In this document: one piece after another, positions 35,601-47,370 of the stretch
How positions within the stretch are numbered: position 1 is the stretch's first letter
Layout of the letters: every line of letters starts with the position of its first letter
From: Emydura subglobosa
Taxonomy: Eukaryota > Chordata > Testudines > Chelidae
Direction of reading: 5' to 3'
Assembly (NCBI GenBank): GCA_007922225.1
Contig: ML679954.1
Coordinates: 27,074,240-27,138,239 of the forward strand
Length of the DNA stretch: 64,000 nt
Notes under the pieces: generated by a model
What the model saw: only the letters and a program-made list of their open reading frames with translations
The model's database searches: none
What the model was told of the DNA's origin: nothing
Made by a program: the position numbers and the translations under genes

Positions 35601-36094
35601 GATTTGTATTTGTGTAGCAAAGTGACTTGTCTATTAACACCATATATGAAACCTTCATCCTGACAGAAAACAGTGCCCCTCTGCTAACTCAGTTTAAATG
35701 ACCAAACAAGGTGGATCATTAATTCTACACATTCACTGGTGTGCCAGGAAGCAGAATCTGGCCCTCTACTGCCTAATGCATGCTTTGCTGTATTGCTTGG
35801 TGGATATTTTGAAAATGACTTCTGTCCTCAAGTTTGTGTAAGCTCTTTCTAAACAGCTCTGTTGAATTTAGTGCAAAATTTTAAAACCCTCTCTGAATTC
35901 TAAAATCCTGTGGCATAGATAGCATTCTGAGTGAGCAAATTAGCTTTATTAAACAGCATGACATAGACTAAGTGAGCTAAGATAAGCTTTGTACAGTATG
36001 TTGCAGCAGAGGCAGCAGCAGCAGCTGGCAATCAGTCTGGATCCTGATTGCTGAGAGCTGAGCTGACACATAGCAAGGAAAAGAAGGAAGGAGG
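32667..36094. other. No recognised gene or repeat
   Basis: About 3.4 kb of AT-rich sequence. A 122-codon plus frame (33442-33810) is open, but its composition (Leu, His, Asn, Lys, Phe) looks random for AT-rich DNA, and no splice signals or motif support it. Confidence 0.4.
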
Positions 36095-36122
36095 AAAACA
36101 AAAACAAAAACAAAAACAAAAA
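36095..36122. repeat. (CAAAAA)n microsatellite
   Basis: About five units of CAAAAA. Opposite-strand open frames here are artefacts of the repeat. A similar (TTTG)n stretch lies at 37200-37220. Confidence 0.9.
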
Positions 36123-37685
36123 CCACCCTTCTGTCCTCATTACCTTAGCAGTGAAGCTAGACTCCCCATTGCACCTCTGATATTATCAAAGGGAATTTTT
36201 CAAGGCAGCAGTGGTTTCAGGATAATACTTCTCAGAAAGTACTTTTGAATTTCTCGGTTTCCATTCAACCTCTTCAGAACTATAATTGGCAGCTTGGTTT
36301 TTTGCTTGTACAGTGTTGTTATGTTTCCTAAGAAGAGAACTAACACTCGTCGTAAAAGTCAGTATTTATTCCTTTCCAGCATGTAGGACAAATAGAACAT
36401 AGTAACCCAAGGAGTTAGAGCAGCTAGAGACAAGCCTTAATTTTTTTGCTAACATAATAATTTCCATTAGCTGCCCTGATCAGAGGAAGTGGGGTGGTTA
36501 GTTTACTCTATTAATCTGATTTGTTCTCAAACAAACTCTGCTCATGAATTTTAGAAGTACTGAATTAGAGGAATCTGTTTTTGAGAGACAGGCACAGGAA
36601 CTGGAAACAGTCATAATAATGTGCTGTTATGTTCCAGGGGAAAAAAACAGCATTATTCTTTCTGAGCATTTTCTTTCACTTTAAATCTTAGGCTCTCTCT
36701 AAGGTCATTGTACGAATTTAAGATACAACATTCTGGAAACTAAATTAGCCCTCATTTACTGGGAAGTTGAATGCAGCCAGACTAATGGTGGTGCAAGTAT
36801 AATTGGTTCCCAACATGTGTCAGTGTGTATACTCCTCAAGCCATGGAAAAGATGCATTATGGGACTAATTTTTAAATGTTAATGGATATTGGACATTTGC
36901 CAGACACCCAGCTGTGCACAAAACATTGAGATGGTAAATAGCTCTTGATCTGTTTAGAAACAAATTATAATGGCTGTTTGAATTCCACATGACTGAAGGC
37001 ATGGTAACCAGCACAGACTCATAGACTTGACCCTATTAACTGTACTAAGGGGGAAATGTTCTGATTTTAAAATCAAATAAGACAGAATAAGGTTATTATG
37101 TTACCATTTAAGTTATTTCAGACTGTTATTAAACAAAAACCCAATAACCCATAACACCTGTTAATACTGCCTTGATTAGCTAAGTCCATTTAAGGGAGTT
37201 TTTTGTTTGTTTGTTTGTTTTTTGGCAAGAAGGAATCTTCTTTTGACCTCATCACTCAATTAACTTAATTCTAAAGCTGCATTCTGAATGAACAACTCAC
37301 CTGCACTTAGAGTAAAATCTCTCCTGCGGTACATTAGTCATAAATCTGGCTGAGGATCACCAGGGCACAGCTCTCCTTTCATTTGATGTGTAGTTCTTAT
37401 ATTTTTAATTGAAAGTCAATGAATAACAGCATTTGCAGTACATTCTCTACTGGATGTGTCTTGCTAATTGTGTTCACTTGGTCAGCAAAGCCTGACAGAA
37501 AATTTTTATCACTTGGACTAGGTGCTTTTGATTAATCTACTATACTGTTAAAAGACGGCACCATAGTACCACAATGTGAAGAGTATATTTAGTGTCACTA
37601 TATTATTGGGGTTTTTTTTAAATGTACTTCTAGGAATAGGGTTGTGTTTAAGTGCCATTTGCAGAAATAAACAAGAATTATAACT
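36123..37685. other. No recognised feature
   Basis: AT-rich sequence with the (TTTG)n run near 37200-37220. Nothing else identified. Confidence 0.4.
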
Positions 37686-37808
37686 AGGGTGACCAGATAG
37701 CTAGTGTGAAAAATCAGGACAGGGGATGGAGGCTAATGGGCGCCTATATAAGACAAAGCCCCGAATATCAGGACTGTCCCTATACAATTAGGACATCTGG
37801 TCTCCCTA
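37686..37808. mobile_element. MITE with AGGGTGACCAGAT termini
   Basis: The left end is AGGGTGACCAGATAG, and the reverse complement of the right end is TAGGGAGACCAGATGTC. Internal GTGTGAAAAATCAGGACAGG and TATATAAGACAAAGCCCCG, GGACTGTCCCTATACAATTA follow an element that I recall as abundant in turtles and other reptiles. Flanks TAACT and AATTA may be a decayed target duplication. Confidence 0.8.
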
Positions 37809-37974
37809 ATTATAACAAAGAATCTAAACATTACCCAGCTGCTCTTACTACTTTTTTTGGAGACACGTGAAAGATTTTCCTAGGAGGTATCCATTTGTTC
37901 CTTCTAGAACAGCAATGTAGCCAGAAGTTTTCTCCCTCCTCCCCACATCATACACCATGTGCACACTGACAGTG

Positions 37975-38256
37975 GCACAGCCGATGATGCCAGATCGATT
38001 CAACGGGATCCACTGAGTGGAAGTGGAGAGCCGCTCAATCGATCAGGACGTCAACCAAGTTAATCCACCCCCACAAAAAGAGTAATACTGCTTCGACTGC
38101 TTTTCCAGTCGGCGCAGCATAGTGGGGAGGACGTGGTAATCAGAAGTTAGGAAGTCGATGGGAGATACCCAAGCTACTCTATGTAGTTTGCATATCTCCC
38201 GTCGACTGCTGCCGAATTTCGCTGGCAGTGTGGACCAGGCCCCACTCTTGAAATGA
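37975..38256. mobile_element. MITE with internal GTCGA-rich inverted pieces
   Basis: Contains TCGATTCAACGGGATCC, GCTCAATCGATCAGGACG, AGAAGTTAGGAAGTCGATGG, ATCTCCCGTCGACTGCTGCC and ends GGCAGTGTGGACCAGGCCCC, like the GTGTGGACAAGGCC ends of turtle hAT-type elements. It is unusually rich in CpG for this window, as these elements often are. The left boundary is approximate. Confidence 0.55.
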
Positions 38257-39182
38257 GCTGTAAGGAAATAATACAAGACCCTAATACATTGTGCAATTTG
38301 AAAGCTCTGAGTTGCAGTTTTAATCATAGTGTAAGAGGTTTGGGGCGTCCCTCAGATATGCGTTTTTAAATGTGGATCTGTGAAATAAGTTAGTGGTCTC
38401 AGTCCAGTTCATAGTGGGAAAGCATCCACATCATAAAACCAAGCACCTTATTTGGCACCTTGTCAGCCTCATAGCAGGAATATTAAGGACTGAACGAGAG
38501 AGGAGACTAGACTATCATCTCACTCAAGAATGGTCCCTGCAAATAAGGGCTCAGGACCATCATAGGAATGGTGGAAGAAAAGTTCCCACTGCCACTGCCT
38601 GTGCTGAAAGGATTCGATGGGGAAAAAAAGAGAACTTCTGTATCCAACACACTGTCAATCCAACACCTTATAGAAGAGTTAAATTTACACACGCAAGCTA
38701 AAAAGGGGGCAGTTTGGAATCAAATTCAGCACACTTGAACAAAGAATCCAATCCCATTTGTAAAAGTTAAGTTACAATGACCTTTTAACTTGTAATGACC
38801 TTAATAAGAAGGGGAAAGCCATCTGATTCCTCTACTGTTTGCCACCTGGTTCATCCAGTCCTTCAGTCTGCACAAATGGAGATAACAGGGAGGCATCAGC
38901 AAGTGGCTAGCCTGTAGCAAGCACAACAAAAGAGAGCCTTATTGTGTGGGTATGCACGTATGTAATTTATATATTTGAATAAACAGGGCATCCACCAGGG
39001 TCTATTGCCTAGACAATATCGCAACTCTAAAGCATTCAAAATCAAAATCAATATTATGAGATTAAAAACTCATGATTTTTAAACTAAATACATTTTGGGG
39101 TCTTTATTTGCCTTCAGGTTTCTGAGTGATGCAGGGCTCGTGTTTTCATGCTTTTCTCCACAACTGTGCGGGCAAGAAATTG
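38257..39182. other. No recognised feature
   Basis: Average to AT-rich sequence. A plus frame of 102 codons (38393-38701) is basic (RTERERRLDYHLTQEW) but lacks splice support, and part of its opposite strand is open too. Confidence 0.35.
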
Positions 39183-39384
39183 AGGGGTGTTATTCCAAAA
39201 TAGCTATTTCTGATTTACTATTGCTGATTAACCTCCCGTGTGGATGCTCTTATTCCAGAATAAGGGTTCCTCGTCTCTGTTTATCTTAACGCACTTTGGA
39301 AGAGGATTAAACTAATTCAGAATAAGAGCATCCATGCAGGGAGTTAATCGGAAATAGTTAATCCACTTTAAAAATCACACCCTG
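39183..39384. mobile_element. Foldback MITE with long terminal inverted repeats
   Basis: Left arm: AGGGGTGTTATTCCAAAATA, GCTATTTCTGATT, GATTAACCTCCCGTGTGGAT, GCTCTTATTCCAGAATAAGG. The right arm read in reverse complement gives AGGGTGTGATTTTTAAAGTG, ACTATTTCCGATTAACTCCC, GCATGGATGCTCTTATTCTG. The arms are about 75 bases each with a short centre. No coding capacity. Confidence 0.75.
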
Positions 39385-40295
39385 TCTTACTCCACAGTAA
39401 CTTTCATGGTTAGACAAGCTCTTCCTTTTTAAAATGAAAAGCTGAAACCACATCACTCCAAGAAGCAGGCCGTTAAAAAAAAACCCAATTACTGGAAAGA
39501 TTTGTGATTAAATTATGAGAGTTAGCTACATTGCCAATGGTTTCATAGAGTATATGTGAATTCTGACCAAGCAGGGAGTGTAGGAACTAGTAGTGCGCTC
39601 CTGAAAAATTACATATTGCACAGCACTACAAATGACCATGGATATTAATTGTCATTTTAAAATGATACAGAGGTTAAATTTCATGACCAGGAAGGTAGTA
39701 ACTTCATTGTATCTTACATTCATACTGTAATTGTCTCAATACAAAATAATTGCAACTTTTTTCTTGCCTTCTGCTAATTTTTGTGTAATGATTAGATGAT
39801 TCTAAATTTACAGGCTCTGGCAGCAGGAAACCCCTAAAATTTTTCAGACTTCTTCTCAAAGTACTTTTCTTGGTTCTTTAATCCAGAAGCTTGTTGCTTA
39901 GAGCAAACACAGAACATTCAGGATACACTGTAAATTGCCTTCTCCATCAAAAAAATTATAATGTTACATTATACCATAAAAGAAACATGTCAAAGAAATT
40001 CAAAAAGCATAGGGAAGATTGAGGCTCCTATTCAACAAGTATAGATAACAAAGCTCAGGAGATTGTCAATACCGAAACCCAACATTCAAAAACAGTGAAA
40101 TGGATCCACCAAAAATCATTACTTTGGCTTAAAAATCATGAGATTTACATATAATACATTTAAGCTTCTTTTTTATTTGCCTTCTGGTTTCTGAGACAGT
40201 CGGGTTCATGTTTTGAAATTTCTCTGCAAGGATAAGAGTTAGAATGAAAGCTGAGTTTTCACATCATTTGATTCTAAAAAATGGGACTCCAAGAA
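39385..40295. other. No recognised feature
   Basis: AT-rich sequence. A short phrase, AAAAATCATGAGATTTACAT then ATAATACATTTAAGCTTC (40131-40169), partly echoes the stretch at 39055-39100 (ATGAGATTAAAAACTCATG), and both precede the words GCCTTC and GGTTTCTGAG. This may be two copies of an old repeat. Confidence 0.35.
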
Positions 40296-40328
40296 CCCCC
40301 CCCTCCCCACACACACACACACACACAC
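40296..40328. repeat. C-rich tract plus (AC)n microsatellite
   Basis: Seven C, T, four C, then about ten AC units. Confidence 0.9.
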
Positions 40329-40479
40329 TAAATATCTCCTGACTTGTAATTAGAAAAACAAACAAAACCAACTGATGATGACAAAAATTGGTAACAATGG
40401 TATTTGCTATGTTTTTCACAGCTATCAGTTACTCATTAGTTTTAGCGTTTCTCAGCCATATAAAATGAGCTTCCCCAAC

Positions 40480-41800
40480 ATCAGAGAAGGGAGATATTTA
40501 GTCAGACTAAAGGAATTATACCCAAACTCCTGTGTGGCAGGTGACATGGGGGAGAATGAGAGCAGGACCCCCTTCCCCTATATCTGGGCATGGAGGAGAA
40601 GGTTTTCTCTGCCTCCCATTGACCAGCTGGCTGTGTGTGCAGGGTGGAAAATGGAGGAACTAATTAGCTATCATGCTCACCCCTTTAAAACCTGCCAGGC
40701 ATTCAGGAGTTTTATGAGTGTAATGAACCTACACAAATGGCTGACACCTGTAGGTGGTATTGGGGTTCCTCAGGGATATCTGGGTGATCAGCAGGGACCC
40801 CACTAAGGACTAGCTGGAAGTCACCCACAGAGGCAGAGTAACAGCACACACAGCCTAGGGCCAGCAGTCCAGACAGAAGTAGTGATGCCCTTGGCTGAGG
40901 TCTCTCCTTGGCCTGGTGTGAATGACTGGGCTCTGGGAGGAGCAGGTGGAGGAGTTCACAGGATTGTTGTTACTCTGGCCAAGTTCCCCCTCCTATCCCA
41001 CCCTAGAGCTGCAAGGGGCAGAAAAATAGGGAAGAGATGGAGACTTTCCTTTACATGTGGGAGCCAGAAAGTCTATATATACACTGTGGGGATGCTCTGA
41101 ACTGGGGTGCCCATAGGATTCCCCTTCAATATGTTAGAGTGGGCCCTGAAGGGGCAGGGTGGTTGGATAACTTGTTAAACCTCCTTTCTTGTTCTTCCTC
41201 CTGAAAGTAGGATAAAGTAGAAGAGAGCTGGGGACTATTCCAAGGGCTGATGTCAATGACACATAGGGATAGCCAGTAGGTTCTTCCTTGAGGAACTTCA
41301 TGAAGTCCCACTTCTCAGATACTGGGGCTGACAGTGGCTAGGGAACCTTAAGGATTGGATTTGGCAGGAAATAGCTATCAGGTTCTTTGGGTGGGGCAGA
41401 AAGACCAAGCTAAGTGCTGGTGTCCCCCATGATGAGTATCCAATGCAGATAAAAAGCTAAAAAGGGAGAGCTCCCAGAGGTAAATGAGACCCAGGATTTC
41501 ACTAGTGGACCTTGTGCCTGTATGGAGAAGGAGAGACGTGAAGCCTTCACAGACTATTCTTCCCTTTAGTACTCTCTATCCTCTCACGGAGAGCATTCAA
41601 AAGTGAACTGAGGCCTAGGCATCAACTGACGAGGGTCTACCCACGTTATTTATTACATGATGAGCACCTTGTAATACCAGATTGGTCCCATTTAAATGCT
41701 TGGTATGTGAGAGCAGATACATTACTCCCCATCCCCAGGGATAATCAAATTGGGGCCTGCAGCTTAAATCTATCTCTGTGTCTGTTTTTTCATTCCCGGG
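40480..41800. other. Unclassified G/A-rich block, possible LTR element
   Basis: The sequence changes from AT-rich to purine-rich and GC-richer for about 1.3 kb (GACATGGGGGAGAATGAGAG, CAGCCTAGGGCCAGCAGTCC, GAGGTCTCTCCTTGGCCTG). A TATATACACTGTGGGG motif lies near 41075. A plus frame of 143 codons (40375-40806) covers its start but shows no known motif. No paired repeats, primer binding site or polyprotein motif was seen, so LTR origin is only a guess. Confidence 0.25.
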
Positions 41801-41989
41801 AGTCTTGATCAATATAGTGTGTTCGTTCCTTTAAGCCGTCTGGAATCACTACATTATCTCTCACACTCTTTGTGTTATATCATGTTCCATCCGGACTGCT
41901 AATAAATCAACAATTGATATTTTTAATTCCTGGTAAAGAATCTGTTCATAATGCTGAAAGTGTGAATATCATTAAAAAAGACAGGACCA

Positions 41990-42090
41990 AATTCTGCTCT
42001 CAATTACAGTAGTGTACAACTGGAATAACTCAACTGACATCAGTGAAATTATGCTGGATTTTCACTAGCACATGAAAGCAGAATTTACCT
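41990..42090. repeat. Short palindromic repeat, CAAATTCTGC family
   Basis: GGACCAAATTCTGCTCTCAA, TTACAGTAGTGTACAACTGG and AATAACTCAACTGACATCAG lead into the inverted half, ATGCTGGATTTTCACTAGC then AAAGCAGAATTTACC. It is an imperfect palindrome of about 100 bp, related to 16930-17020. Confidence 0.65.
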
Positions 42091-42678
42091 ACAATATTCA
42101 GTCTTTGAATGATATCTCCAAAGTGTATTTTCACAGATGTACAGCAACTTCCCTAAGGTATTCTGCCAAATCTTTTACTTGCATAACTTGTTTCCATGTC
42201 TCGTTAATGTAATGAGATTTCATAATGAAAAGCAAATACAATCTAGTATAAAAAAGTGCATATTACACTGATTCTAATAAGCTCAATGACAATCAATAAT
42301 GCTGTTAGTATCCCTGAAATTGGTCTGCATAAGCTACCTGTACTATGTTCTGCCTTAAGCGGACTATTAGCCTCTTTATAGGGCAGATTTTTCTTAGAAG
42401 AAAACCTGGAACCAATTTGACTTAAAGAAAAGAAGAAACATGACTAATGCTTGTCCTGCCTTTAAATCACCAATAAGTTGATATTTCCCTTCTCTTTTCA
42501 GCCAGGTATCATGTGCTGTTGAAGTACCTTGACGAATGCAGTTAGCATTAGGATGAGTCACCAGACCCTGGCTGCTTTTATTTTAAACCACTTTGTCCGT
42601 CCACTTGCTGAACATGGATGAGATATTTTGCTTTGGAAGAAAACACACTAAGCTCACTGATACAGAAATTAAGTTTAT

Positions 42679-42712
42679 AATAAAAGCAAAAAACAAAAAA
42701 AAAAAAAAAAAA
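42679..42712 (+). other. AATAAA plus A18 tract, possible retrocopy tail
   Basis: AATAAA at 42679-42684 is followed ten bases later by a run of eighteen A (42695-42712). That is the spacing of a polyadenylated transcript copied back into DNA. The 300 bases upstream do not match a gene or LINE that I recognise, and no target duplication was found. Confidence 0.3.
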
Positions 42713-44824
42713 CCAACCCCAACCATGTTGTGTCAAGAAGGTATTAAAAATTCTGCAGCCTGCAGCCATCAGCTTTGAAAAATATGCAGAAGTCTTTCTA
42801 TTGTATTTCACTTTTTGCCTTTACCTGGCCCTGCATTCAGGAATGGTAAATATCAAGTTAAGAGGGGGAGATAGGACATTTATGAACGTAGAGACAAGAA
42901 TATACAAACACTACAGCATAGGAACAGCTGATTCATTTATATGCTTTGCTGCTAATGTGATACAGTTAAGATAAGTAGTCTTAACTATATGGTTTGTATA
43001 CACATCTGTTTCAAGTAAAGTTCTATGCTGAATTTTGCTTTCTTTTAAACAAGCCAATAAACGTAGAAAGATTACAGTCTAATATCCCGTGCATTAGTGA
43101 ACTATTATGTTTTCTCTTTCCTAGCACAGGGAGATGTTTGCATGCAGTGATCTGTCTTATGAATGACCTGAGGAAATAATTTCAGATTTCTTCAAAATGT
43201 ATCCATTTGTTTCTTATTGGTGAGTTCAATTTCATTAACAGTTATGGTGTGAGCAGCAGTACCATTTGCAGTATTGTGTGGCCAAAGGGTGTATCATTAC
43301 TTCTAGTTTACCACTAAAATAATATTTAAGTGATTCAATGTGCAGTTGTAATATTCATTTTTTTAAATGATGCCCAATTAGCAGGCTGCCATTCTACACA
43401 AATCTTCTCTTTTCGGTAATGCAGTGTAAGGATGAGGGAGTTAAAGATTTAAAATTACATTTGTTTCATTAAGCATATTTTCTTCAACATTTTTGTATAA
43501 AGTTTGCACGGTAAATTCTTCCTTGTGGACAAAAATGTTATTTATGCCAATATCTTAAAGCTGTAAAGTAACATTTTGTTTACATATTGAACTTGATATT
43601 AAATGTATATATGAACTAATAAGAAAATAGCTCTTTATGCTACAGGCAACAAACATACATAAAAATATGACTTGATATCGATATATAGGAAATAACTGTC
43701 CTTTGTATGAGAGGATGAGGCATGTCTCATTCTGAGGTTCCAGCAGCTTACATCTGTAGATTACAGGTGTACAGTCCTGTTGCTAAGGAGACTGGCTTGA
43801 GTGAGCAGGAGTATTCTGATAAAGTTTTATTCTTGGGAAGAATAATGGGATATAGCCATTAAGCAGCACATAAGGCATTTTTAATTTCAGATACATGTTC
43901 TGTACACAATGGATTTACAATAGCCAAAAGTCAAATTTTACGTTAATATTGGCATTGGCATATGGCAACTTCTAAACTGGGTTATGTCATGGGGCATGTT
44001 GTGATAGCTGAAATTCTCTCTCTACTAAACTGTCATGAACTGGATCCACTGTCCAAGAGCACAACATACACCAGCATTGACTAGGCCTAAAGGGAATTCC
44101 TACTGAGCAGCTGATGCAATTTAAAATAGTTTTCCTCTTTAGTCCATCCTTAGCTCTTTTCCCTCAGTGCTTCCTCCCACAAGCCCTCTATTGGCCCAGA
44201 CTTTCCTTCTCATACACTAAGCATCCCCAGTACTAGTTCACCTCTTTGGCTTGATTTTCTCTCAGTAAGCTCTTCATGTTTCTGCACACATTTTTGGGGG
44301 ACAAGGTGGGGAGGAAGAGGAGAGGCACAAGAAGCAAAAAGAAGAAAAAAATCTTCTTTAGGCAGAGAAGTGGAACAGAAATTTTTTATTGTTGATTATA
44401 TGGGAAGGGAATGATACCTCAGTGATGAGGGCCATGTAAGTACATACATAGGAGGTCCTGATCGCTGCTGATCGTTGACTGGGGCCCACTGTGCTGCCTC
44501 ATTACGAGGGTGGTTCAAGGACTTAAGAAGAGAAGGACACATGTCCATCTAAAGGTAAAAAACACTAGAAGGGAGTGGCAGCTTGGGAACGAAGAGTGTG
44601 GGAGTTTTTTTGGGACGCTCCTGACATTTTGGTGGGTCCAAGCCTCATTTACCCTTGATAAACTTTTGTTCATAACTATTGATTAGGTCTAATCTTCAGG
44701 GAAGATTAGGCAGCATAGTTTTATATTACAAGGATTTCCCTACCCTAATTTATTTAAATATTAAGGCCCTTCTTGCTCTTCTTAGATTTTACATAGTGTT
44801 TGCACAGCATGGACTATTGAGTCT
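42713..44824. other. No recognised gene or repeat
   Basis: About 2 kb of AT-rich sequence without a frame or family that I can defend. Confidence 0.4.
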
Positions 44825-44942
44825 GTTGATTCGGGGCCAAATTCTGCCACCTTTACTCACTTTGAGTAGCATCTTACTCAAAAGTAGCCACCTTAAAATG
44901 AATGTGGCTACTTGTGTCTATTAAGTGCTACTCAACAGGACT

Positions 44943-45160
44943 AAGGACTAGTCTACACTGGAGCTGGAAGGTATAATTTTGAGCTGAAGGAGATATATTC
45001 ACGCTAACTGCTGAAGTTAGCATGCTAAAAGTAGAAGTGTAGCCGCAGTGGCATGAGGGGCTGAAAGGTCTAGCTGCCCTGAGTACATACCCATCCAAGT
45101 AGGCATACCACCTGAAGAAGGAAATTATGTCTCCAGCTCAATGTGTAGACATAGCCTAAT
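44943..45160. mobile_element. MITE, hAT-like (GTCTACACT ends)
   Basis: Left end GGACTAGTCTACACTGGAGC; right end AATGTGTAGACATAGCCTAA. Both carry the GTCTACAC core in inverted orientation. The interior has GCTAACTGCTGAAGTTAGC, a small palindrome. No coding frame. Just before it, GGGGCCAAATTCTGCCACCT (44835) is a relic of the CAAATTCTGC palindrome family. Confidence 0.75.
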
Positions 45161-46759
45161 GGTGGCAGAAGTGGACTCTGGACTAATAAGATTATATCTT
45201 ATTATATCTTCACTTCCACGAATCACTAGTAATCCTAAACTTTTTTTGTGCACTTCTGTATGGTGTCTTTGTTGGAGAAGGAGAAAAGCCACCTCTTTTC
45301 TCTAGCATAGTCTGCCTCTACTATTGTATTTTACAAAGTAAATGGATTCTTTCCTCCCCATTCCCTCCCCTATTCAGCACCTACACTATCTGAAGATAAA
45401 GAAAATGAATGAAGATGAAAAATAACTATTGACAGTTTTACTGAAGATTGAAGTACTATCTTGGGGGGAACCTTTCATTAAAATAAAAATATCTGAAATA
45501 CTGTCAGTCAGCATGAAAATGAAGATGTCATGACTAAATAGGAATTTTCAGTCCCTTAGCTTTCAATAATTAATACATTATTTGCACTTGCACATTCCCA
45601 TTTCCCAGCTTTTGCGCTTTCATTTACACTCTGGTCCTTTGCTCAGCAGCAAATTTAACATCATTGTGACCTTCTGCCTAACACCATACACCTATCTAAT
45701 ATCTGCATTTATTAAAGTAGCAAGCGCCAGCTAGTGGTGGGTTGGGGGGGAAAGGGGGTAATGGAAGATGCCAGTGCTTTCCATGAATGGAAGAGAAATA
45801 GATTGTTCTGAAGGAATGATCAATTAACAAACCAACTCTATAATCCTGTTCTTGAGAGCCCAGACATTTGCATATTATAGGGAAGTGTATCTAATTAAAA
45901 CCCAAGGGAATTGGCAGCAAGTTTACAGTAGCCATATAACAAAACAGTTAAGAAAACTTGTTATAGATCCACCAACTTGCCTAATTGAAGTTGAAACATT
46001 TAAATAGTTGAAATATCACTTTCTTCACAACCTAGAGAATTTATATATTATACATTCCCAGTAGAAACATTGTCATATGTTTCTAAGATACCATTTCATC
46101 ACCATGAAATAGGATTTGTTTAAAAAAATCATGTATTATCATAGTATGCAAAAGAATAAAAACTAGAGTATGCTGAAACAGTGCACTGTAAGCAAGTATT
46201 ATAATGTCCATAACATGGTTGACATGGGAGTCTTTCTACAGTCAATGCAAGTTTTCATAGGGGTAATACAAGTATTATGGATCATTAATGCCCTCTTAGG
46301 GACAGATACCAGCTGCTTTTTGCACAGGTAAGCTCTACCACCAGTGAAAGGACAGTCAGAAACTTATTTCTTGTGCTTTCTGGGCACCTCTCCAATTGGG
46401 GGCCTTTCCAAGGAATTCAGTGGGTTTTGGATGAAACCCTCTGAGTGACATTGGAAAGTATTAGGATTTCCAGGGGCCCTAAACATGTGATATGTGATTT
46501 GTTTTACACTCAGGAATTCTATATGCTTGTGCAAAAAAAAAAAAAATCCAACAGAAACGCTATAATTATCTATGAAGTCCTGTAGGTTGTTAGGGCAATT
46601 TCAACTGAACCCTATTTCTATAAAAAGCTATTACTTTCATCCCTGTGCAATATGACTTATCAGAAAGGGACATTGCTTTATTAACTGCACAAACACACGA
46701 CTCATTCTGAGTTTACCCAGGCTTCAAAAACATCTGGTTAACACTGGGCTTGATCAGCT
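45161..46759. other. No recognised feature
   Basis: AT-rich sequence with a short imperfect duplication (TTATATCTTATTATATCTT, 45192-45210), and an A13 tract near 46533. Confidence 0.4.
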
Positions 46760-47370
46760 GTTTAATATGATGTCACAGTTCAGGGCTAGCCATACTTATG
46801 ACCTCTATTTTCTGTTGGCACCCTTTCCTAGGTGCTCAATTGTCTGCACTTCTCAAATTGCAATTACACAATACACCCCATTTTAGACTTGAGTCTCCAG
46901 CACCTCTGTTTACCAATTGTATTTTCTTAGCAGGCTCAGCTGTGTTTGTCACTTGCCAGAGATTTCCTTTAGGGAACAGTGATCAGTGGGAAAATGCAGT
47001 GACACTAGACTGCTCCTTCAAAAGAAAGTTTTATTTATTTATTCATAGGAAAACAGCAGTCAGAGAAGCAGGTTAAAAGCACCACAGAGGCCTACGTTCA
47101 TGTTGTGTGAAAGCTTAGCATTTCCTTGAAGAATTAGGCAAGTTCAACTTATCCCAGATACTCCTACTGCTGTAGATGCATGTCTTTGCTTTCTGCAGAC
47201 CCAACCTCTCCCCATCTCTTCATCAGGGCTGCCCTTTTAACAATTTCCAGGTTTGTTTAAGGTTTCCTGCCTGAGGTGCCCTGGTCTTGTCCTAACTGGT
47301 AGGTTGTGCCCAACTTGGAGAGAAACAGAAGTTCCAAGGATTGAAACTTGTCTTGTCAGTTAAGCACCAG
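46760..47370. other. Possible LTR or LTR-like turtle repeat
   Basis: GTTGGCACCCTTTCCTAGGT, GCTCAATTGTCTGCACTTCT, CTTGCCAGAGATTTCCTTTA and GGTTGTGCCCAACTTGGAGA read like an LTR that I remember from turtle genomes, and composition is higher in C/T. Neither TG...CA boundaries nor a second LTR was found. A plus frame of 92 codons here is probably incidental. Confidence 0.3.

Noticed and set aside
40375..40806. 143-codon plus frame
   Set aside because: No recognisable domain or splice context. It overlaps the start of a probable repeat block.
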